DNA of 64,000 nt from Patiria pectinifera (lineage: Eukaryota; Echinodermata; Asteroidea; Valvatida; Asterinidae). The position numbers and the translations under genes are program-made. Under the pieces are notes generated by a model. The model worked only from the letters and a program-made list of their open reading frames with translations, had not been told where the DNA came from and made no database searches. Below are positions 60,501 through 64,000 of the stretch, piece by piece; the first letter of the stretch is position 1, and each line of letters opens with the position of its first letter. The stretch spans positions 27,519,430 through 27,583,429 of the forward strand of contig CM057129.1 in NCBI GenBank assembly GCA_029964075.1. The letters are read 5' to 3'.

Positions 60501-63500
60501 TTTTTTTTTTCAAAAACTGCTCCTATTTTTTCATAATTAGTTATTCCGTGTTTTCTTTGCAATTGATTACACAACTGTGAAGGGGTACAAGCCTGCTAGA
60601 CTGATTCTCTGACCTTACAATTCCCCAAAGTCTATAAATTCTCCGTTTCATCTTAAGTGGGGTCAGGGAATCAGACTACAAGAACATGATTGATGAATGA
60701 TTTTCTTGGTTTTTCTAGCATCTACAAGCCCAAAACGTGAAACAAGTCAGTCTAACAATATTTGCTTTAACATGCTAATCCTCCAAATCCATTTATTTCT
60801 GAAAATTGCAGCAAAAGCAAATGTTGTACATTCCCTTTAAGAAGGATTTTTTTTTATTTGTACGGTACATGTAGGTAGTTTGCTATTCATGCATGTAATG
60901 AGCGGTGTGCAGTTACCAGTAGTACAGGAACCGAGCACAAGTAAAACACGGGTACCCGTAAAATAAACCCAACCCCAAAATTCAAATCCTGGACGTGGTC
61001 TGAAGGACTGCATAGCTTTACGTTGTAAAATGCAACTTTCGCGAGCGTCATCTATGGCGCATTAATTAAAATACACATAAACGTGAAATCTGTTTTGGTT
61101 TTCCATGTACAGTAGCCTGGTTCTCATTTTGAAAATTTTCCATAAATGGCATTCCAAACTTTGTCATTGTCTGAGACGTTACTAAGTAATTTGTAAAGTT
61201 GGTTACGGGGACCCGATCCCATAATCTGGAACCAGTTCCTGACATCAGCGGACAGGTACTCGGTTAGGACCATAGAGCTATATTAAATTACTAGAGCGCT
61301 AACTTCGTGTACAAAGTAATGCCTGCTGGGCGCATCCATGTTTGTGCACAAACCTATGGAGACCTTGAAATTTTGTACGGCTTTTGTACGGCTATTTGCA
61401 TATCTGCGTTTGTATTCCATACCGGTGCGTCATCGAAGCCGATACGCCCAAAACCGAAATGCACGATCAGCAAATGAGCGTATCAGTTTGCTCTACGCAA
61501 ACAGCGTGCGCGTATTCGCTGCAGATGCTTTTTGCCGTCACGTTTTTTTTTGTAACCGTCAATGACGCATGCGCTTAAGTTGTTTATGTTCTACTTGCAC
61601 ATTGCATGTAGAGTACACTTTCAAAATTCAATCCATCTAATTTCATTGTGTTCTACAACCACGCACATGAATTCAAAATGTCTGCGCCCGGGACGGCTTC
61701 AAAGCGTCTCCGCGCGCAGAATGACGAGTTAGCGCTCTAGTAATTTAATATAGCTCTATGGTTAGGATGCACACCCCCTTCTCATAATCACTCCTCGAGG
61801 ACAACTGCATCAAGGAGTGCATCCATGATGATTAAATTATAGATTTAATTAGGGACAGGACAAGCAGTGGACCCAAATTGATAGAATGACCCACATGACA
61901 TACTACAAAAGGGACCGAGGGGGGGGGGGGTAGTTGTTGTCACCTGTGATAGGTTCGTCCACCCATTATGTAGTGATGCTGTTGTTTCTGGATTCGGAAC
62001 CTTTGGATTGTCGTTGGACCACGGAACGAGAGGGAGTAGTCGCCGGGATTCTTGTCGCTGTTCCGAACCAGAAAGCTGCCCACGTCACCCTCTAATCAAA
62101 CATATATAACAATACAGCATGTGTCAATAAAAACGCAGGTTTGGAAACAAAAATATTAAGAATATAAACCACCCCTATTCATCATAATGTTAACCCTCTT
62201 TTCAAAGTACCTTTCCTTCTCTTCACTGTGCTTTTTATCCCATCTCATTTGGACAATCCTGTCCAGAGATAGAGTACATTGAAGAAGGGTTATAAATTCC
62301 AAGCTGGTCTGATTTGTGAAATCACACATACCTAATGAAAGATTTGAATTCAGTACAGGTGAAAGTATTTGTGGATCACAAAGAAGGACATGTGTGGCAG
62401 GATTAGGTTTACATAATCCTTTAGTCCACAATCAATGTTATTTGATATGTCAGAGACGACATTCATGATGCTTTGAAACAATGATCGTCCAGTTATTAAA
62501 TTTAAGTGATACTTATCATCAGTTGTTTCAAAGAAAGTTTTGTTCTGGTTTAATTGTCTTCAATGCATACCTGCATTGTACATACATGTAACTGGTCGTT
62601 GTGTTAAGGTCATTGAATCAGACAAAACCGCTTCAGAAGGGCTTCACAAAACTTGTCATAACTTTTGAACCAAAAGTCCAAATTCCACCAAACAAAAATC
62701 TTGTCAAAGATGAAATTATGGACAATCAAATCCTTATCAAATTAGGCACACCAGTAGCATAATTTTCTCAGAAAAAAAATCGCTTTGAATCCTGCGTTTT
62801 TATTGACACACGCTGTATAACAAGACAAGAAAATGCATGTGATGTCATTGGAATATATGCCAAATGTAGTTGATTACATGTAGGTCATATTGTTGCTTGG
62901 TTAAAGGAGCTGTAAGGGCGCTATATTCAGAGCACAAACACAAAAGAAATCACGTTTATTGAAGCAGTTTAGTAGTTTCTAAAACAGCTTAAAACTAGAG
63001 GTTCGCGTTTGTTGTTACAAACGCCGAGTGGTCAGGGAGGCAATTTGTTCATTAAACACTGCCGAGTTGAGTTATGAAAATGTTTATGTAAGAACAAAGG
63101 ATCAGGAAATTAAATCCTTTCCAGTACAATCAATTATTTTGTTTAAAAAATGCATCTTTACCGGTGTGATAAATTTGAGTAAACTTCATATGTACACATA
63201 CGAGTTATTTCTGGCTTGATGACGTCATTATTCAAAAACGGGAAGTGAATACTGATTTAGTTCGGAGTGTATAAATGTTCATTGTGAAGTTAAATAACGA
63301 AGGAAAATATGGAAACTATAACTGTATGTATTCCTAACACCCAACTTCCGGTCTGATGACGTCACAGTATTTGGAAGCAAAAGGTGAACATTGTGAGGGA
63401 TATCGTTATTTGGGCTACGAAGATATACGACATGAATCAAATGATATAATTAAATTAAAAATATTCTCGTTTTTTTCAAATTCTCATAGAAGTAACTTCC

Positions 63501-63918
63501 GGTCTGATGACGTCATGAATTTGAAACCTTGCCAAATTATCTGTGGTTAGTCAAAGAATATAAAGGAAAACTAGAGATCCTGGAGAAAAGCTCTCATGGC
63601 CCAGGAGAGATTCAATGCACAACTCTACTCACATGTGACCCGAGTCGGGAATCGAACCCAGGCCACAGCGGTGAAAGGTGAACGCTTTACTCGCTGCGCC
63701 ACCCATGCCACCCATAAAATGGGCTCGGAATTTGAAAAGTAGCTTTTCATTAACCTCAAACTTTAACTTATTTTGCACTGCTTGACTTTATTTAGGTTCT
63801 AGTCTAGTTTTCATTGATAACGATTTGGAAAAAAAAAAAAACCTGAAAGTTTTTCCAAGTCTTACCCTTGAGTAGTAAGTCAGCCGCAACTTCTTTGGAG
63901 GCGTTGGCATGGTACCAG
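45589..63918 (-). CDS. RASA1: Ras GTPase-activating protein 1 (p120 RasGAP), 5' end outside window
   Basis: Sixteen exons in transcript order: 63918-63866, 62091-61944, 60061-59983, 58750-58615, 57135-57053, 55835-55677, 55331-55090, 54571-54322, 53649-53344, 52729-52614, 52215-52129, 51925-51858, 51280-51186, 50769-50692, 49595-49473 and 45675-45589. They give 702 residues with consistent phases and GT-AG sites. Residues 1-93 are the second SH2 domain, with the phosphotyrosine-binding Arg in FLVRNSD. PH covers about 130-225 (AKQGYLSKK, KPKGMIDLQFCSVYMVHESL) and C2 about 245-360 (VWSEEFVF). RasGAP covers about 385-640. The first SH2, SH3 and N-terminus lie beyond the right edge. The protein switches off Ras downstream of receptor kinases. 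The last intron holds an exon-derived tandem array. Confidence 0.97.
46323..49472 (-). repeat. Tandem array of about 20 copies of a RASA1 exon end plus splice donor
   Basis: Units start near 46323, 46436, 46546, 46669, 46781, 46893, 47005, 47116, 47229, 47340, 47452, 47564, 48558, 48670, 48781, 48899, 49017, 49134, 49247 and 49360; the true exon end is the next one. The period is about 112 bp, or 118 bp where acatgtaagta is added. Each unit repeats the coding 3' end (HQLCVTHLKELQQLSVVQ on the minus strand) and about 58 bp of further sequence. Five or more units match the exon's 54 nt exactly. Most keep GTTCAG|GTAAAG or GTGAAG; the two units starting at 46436 and 46546 have lost the donor GT. 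Weak similarity extends into the upstream half of the exon. A transposon splits one unit. Confidence 0.93.
47667..48540. mobile_element. Tc1/mariner- or pogo-like nonautonomous element inside the array
   Basis: The left end TAGTTGGACTCCCTATTATC and the inverted right end GGATGGAACGCCGTATTATC form TIRs of about 24 bp, and TA flanks both sides. Neighbouring array units read aagtatgtggta across the same point, giving the empty site and proving a TA duplication. A second inverted TIR-like word (gataatagggagtcca) lies near 48322. No transposase was seen in 874 bp. Confidence 0.8.
49473..49595 (-). CDS. RASA1: RASA1 penultimate coding exon, source of the tandem array
   Basis: The exon encodes 41 residues, from TVSEIPPPSEV to VTHLKELQQLSVVQ, and ends in phase 0 at GTTCAG|GTAAAG. 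The segment DLARQLAALHQLCVTH aligns with human DLSRDLAALHEICVAH, so it is a conserved exon and not a product of the repeat. Its last 54 nt plus the donor recur about twenty times downstream. Confidence 0.93.
50265..50660. repeat. Two-copy tandem repeat with nuclear-receptor half-sites
   Basis: A unit of about 135 bp occurs twice: gtgaccttgac, caataggcttctt, ccacaaaccaaattt, gttcctaa and agtatttctcaagttatcg. An acacacagacagacat tail and cagccagggggata follow. The type is widespread in invertebrate genomes. The second unit has TGACCT at 50424, 50430 and 50437. It lies in the intron before the array-source exon. Confidence 0.65.
50692..53649 (-). CDS. RASA1: RASA1 RasGAP catalytic core exons
   Basis: Six exons (53649-53344, 52729-52614, 52215-52129, 51925-51858, 51280-51186, 50769-50692) encode the GAP core. 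STLFRSNTLATTLMDKYMK carries the arginine finger, equivalent to human Arg789. GFIFLRLICPAILNPRLFN is the FLR and PAILNP signature. RTLMIVAKAIQNLANQVEFG follows. All key residues are present, so the enzyme should be active. Confidence 0.95.
55941..56469. mobile_element. hAT-like nonautonomous element with 8-9 bp target duplication
   Basis: TTATCCTTA flanks both sides (55932-55940 and 56470-56478). The termini TAGTGTAGGGCTAGAC and (inverted) TAGTCATGGGGCTAGAC lead into inverted arms of about 140 bp, with ttgtttgata and cgataac words. Length is about 529 bp and there is no transposase. It lies in a RASA1 intron. Confidence 0.8.
57190..57365 (+). repeat. Dispersed family Z, copy in RASA1 intron
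   Basis: It reads gtaccccctcaacggtta, gagagttggggaagacc, gatgacgcctgatgc, then tgcagtgttcagagaa. The order matches the other two copies. It begins about 55 bp upstream (minus sense) of the PH exon at 57135-57053. Confidence 0.5.
60190..60895. repeat. Family X copy split by a TTAA element
   Basis: The left part (60190-60308: ggtcactctataaatttata, gtgtgacatttttcc, aagtatcatta) and right part (60841-60895: ggtagtttgctattcat) match consecutive segments of 9771-10031. The TTAA family 2 element sits between them. This dates the TTAA insertion after the family X insertion. Confidence 0.6.
60309..60840. mobile_element. TTAA family 2 MITE, copy B
   Basis: TTAA occurs at 60309-60312 and 60837-60840, with termini AGGGAAGATACA and (inverted) AGGGAATGTACA. 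It matches 30614-31151 in reverse complement. A central perfect palindrome (ccaacgctggtcagctgacc and onward) lies at about 60465-60492. No protein is encoded. Confidence 0.78.
61271..61762. mobile_element. 492-bp element with about 34-bp perfect TIRs
   Basis: The left end CCATAGAGCTATATTAAATT and onward, to about 61305, is matched exactly in reverse at the right end. TTAGGA occurs immediately outside both ends, a likely 6-bp target duplication. The interior is CpG-rich with several cgtac words and no transposase. A family X remnant follows directly. Confidence 0.75.
61764..61892. repeat. Family X remnant in RASA1 intron
   Basis: The words ctcataatcactcctcgagg, aaggagtgcatcca, tagggacaggac and the end ggacccaaattgatagaatg match family X. 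The left part is missing, next to the 492-bp TIR element. It ends about 50 bp from the SH2 exon at 62091-61944. Confidence 0.55.
63195..63540. repeat. Degenerate tandem repeat, each unit with a CRE octamer
   Basis: Three units share acttccggtctgatgacgtc or a close variant. The palindromic octamer TGACGTCA is intact at 63220-63227, 63357-63364 and 63508-63515, spacings 137 and 151 bp. It lies in the RASA1 intron inside the split SH2 domain. Confidence 0.65.
63597..63712 (-). mobile_element. tRNA-derived SINE, minus strand
   Basis: The minus strand has the A-box region GGTGGCGCAGCGAGTAAAGC and the B box GGGTTCGATTCCC. A body with GAGATTCAATG-type words on the plus strand follows. It lacks acceptor-stem pairing. 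It lies about 150 bp from the first visible RASA1 exon. Confidence 0.75.
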
Positions 63919-64000
63919 CTGAGTGACAAACAAAATGCCGAGGAATAAAATATGCCACCAAACACTACATAAGTTAACAATGGACTGAATCCTAATGATT

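Overview
The window is animal nuclear DNA with intron-rich genes, GT-AG splice sites, tRNA-derived SINEs, LINE tails and many short inverted-repeat transposons. The gene set, the frequent tacatgta and taggccta words and the many poly-G tracts suggest a marine invertebrate deuterostome, probably an echinoderm. That placement is an impression from composition, not a proof.

Four host genes were assembled exon by exon, with every splice junction checked for phase. (1) POLI, plus strand, positions 1-7613: DNA polymerase iota, cut by the left edge; seven exons are visible, including the terminal exon with both ubiquitin-binding motifs. (2) IDNK, minus strand, 10975-8699: a complete five-exon gluconokinase of 192 residues. 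(3) An FRMD3/FRMD5 orthologue, plus strand, 12360-32872: twelve coding exons and 555 residues, with a FERM domain, a FERM-adjacent region, an acidic linker and a C-terminal membrane segment. (4) RASA1 (p120 RasGAP), minus strand, 63918-45589: sixteen exons covering the second SH2 domain, PH, C2, the RasGAP domain and the C-terminus; the 5' part lies beyond the right edge. IDNK and FRMD are head to head, FRMD and RASA1 tail to tail. No shared pathway joins the four genes. The divergent IDNK-FRMD pair resembles the arrangement I recall from human 9q21.

The most unusual structure is in the last intron of RASA1 (46323-49472). About twenty tandem units of roughly 112-118 bp are copies of the 3' end of the penultimate coding exon together with its splice donor. 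At least five copies match the 54-nt exon end exactly. One unit carries a TA-flanked DNA transposon whose empty site can be read in neighbouring units.

The rest is mostly introns and intergenic DNA filled with transposon fossils: two TTAA-flanked MITE families, a Mutator-like element with a 10-bp target duplication, a hAT-like element, large foldbacks, SINEs, LINE 3' ends, two minisatellites, and an element between the IDNK and FRMD starts carrying seven heat-shock-element-like motifs. The 32.9-45.6 kb interval between FRMD and RASA1 has no coding gene that I can support.
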